DNA of 64,000 nucleotides, from positions 62,001 through 126,000 of the forward strand of contig NZ_VOSM01000004.1 of the NCBI RefSeq assembly GCF_007997015.1, given 5' to 3'. Positions 63,923 to 64,000 of this stretch are shown piece after piece. The position numbers and the translations under genes are program-made. Origin of the DNA: Lujinxingia vulgaris. Its GTDB lineage: Bacteria; Myxococcota_A; Bradymonadia; Bradymonadales; Bradymonadaceae. The notes beneath the pieces are model-generated. The model did not search any database, was not told the DNA's origin, and worked only from the letters and a program-made list of their open reading frames with translations. Within the stretch, counting starts at the first letter, position 1. Every line of letters begins with the position of its first letter.

Positions 63923-64000
63923 GAGGTTGAACCCCCACACGCCCCGCCCCCTACAATCCACAGTTTTCAATTCACTCCAAATCCCCCCCACAAAACGCCT

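Overview
The window is high-GC bacterial chromosome with many lipoproteins, tandem repeats and dispersed intergenic repeats. The gene content suggests a member of the Myxococcota/'Deltaproteobacteria', most likely the Bradymonadales (a Lujinxingia- or Bradymonas-like organism). The reasons are a CorE-type copper-responsive sigma factor, a two-gene RdgC, RCC1-repeat lipoproteins with Cys-rich N-termini, DUF1844 and HARE-HTH proteins. This placement is inference from gene families; there is no rRNA gene to anchor it. I saw no tRNA, rRNA or CRISPR array.

Layout. 1-1544: the 5' end of a BREX phage-defence operon on the minus strand (brxE-brxA-brxB, type 6-like order), running off the left edge. 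1580-2140: G-rich low-complexity DNA and a 43-bp tandem array. 2150-4700: a conspicuously AT-rich island with a four-gene unit of unknown function (one 355-aa membrane protein, a 117-aa protein and two tiny single-helix membrane proteins). 4965-11655: a lipoprotein, repeat arrays, an esterase lipoprotein, an alpha/beta hydrolase plus OleC-like AMP-forming ligase pair, and another lipoprotein. 11867-22095: a copper-resistance island with a CopZ chaperone, CorE-like sigma factor, CPC-type CopA ATPase, multicopper oxidase, PcoB/CopB outer-membrane protein, Met/His-rich lipoprotein, small membrane protein, DUF302 protein and CPH-type CopB ATPase. 22100-24620: a 42-bp tandem array, dispersed repeats and an FAD monooxygenase.

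24623-38555: an array of secreted lipoproteins. An M19-like dipeptidase is followed by seven beta-propeller lipoproteins. Five of these share a short N-terminal four-Cys module and an acidic linker, joined to either RCC1 or a second propeller type; one gene of the group is frameshifted. 38669-50902: housekeeping and membrane genes (uppP, two-part rdgC, putA, a metallo-beta-lactamase-fold protein, a TPR/DUF1844/HtrA cluster, threonylcarbamoyl-AMP synthase, a HAD phosphatase). 51039-51309: repeat cluster. 51566-60849: rpmE type B, a HARE-HTH/Mrr-like protein, lipB, murA (with Asp at the fosfomycin-target position), an HD phosphohydrolase, lipoproteins and an SDR. 61067-61465: minisatellites interrupted by a complete IS21-family element (61466-63708) with matching 5-bp target duplications. 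The window ends in a 19-bp minisatellite that also occurs, inverted, near 6.7 kb.

How the parts work together: the copper genes form one coherent efflux, oxidation and sensing system. The lipoprotein array looks like a diversifying cell-surface family. The left edge (BREX plus the AT-rich island) looks like a defence locus. The most unusual features are the unknown AT-rich four-gene unit, a 105-bp nested-palindrome element present as two full copies and one internally deleted copy, an approximately 85-bp repeat family confined to gaps between genes, and a 42-bp array that shows no indels over ten diverged units.
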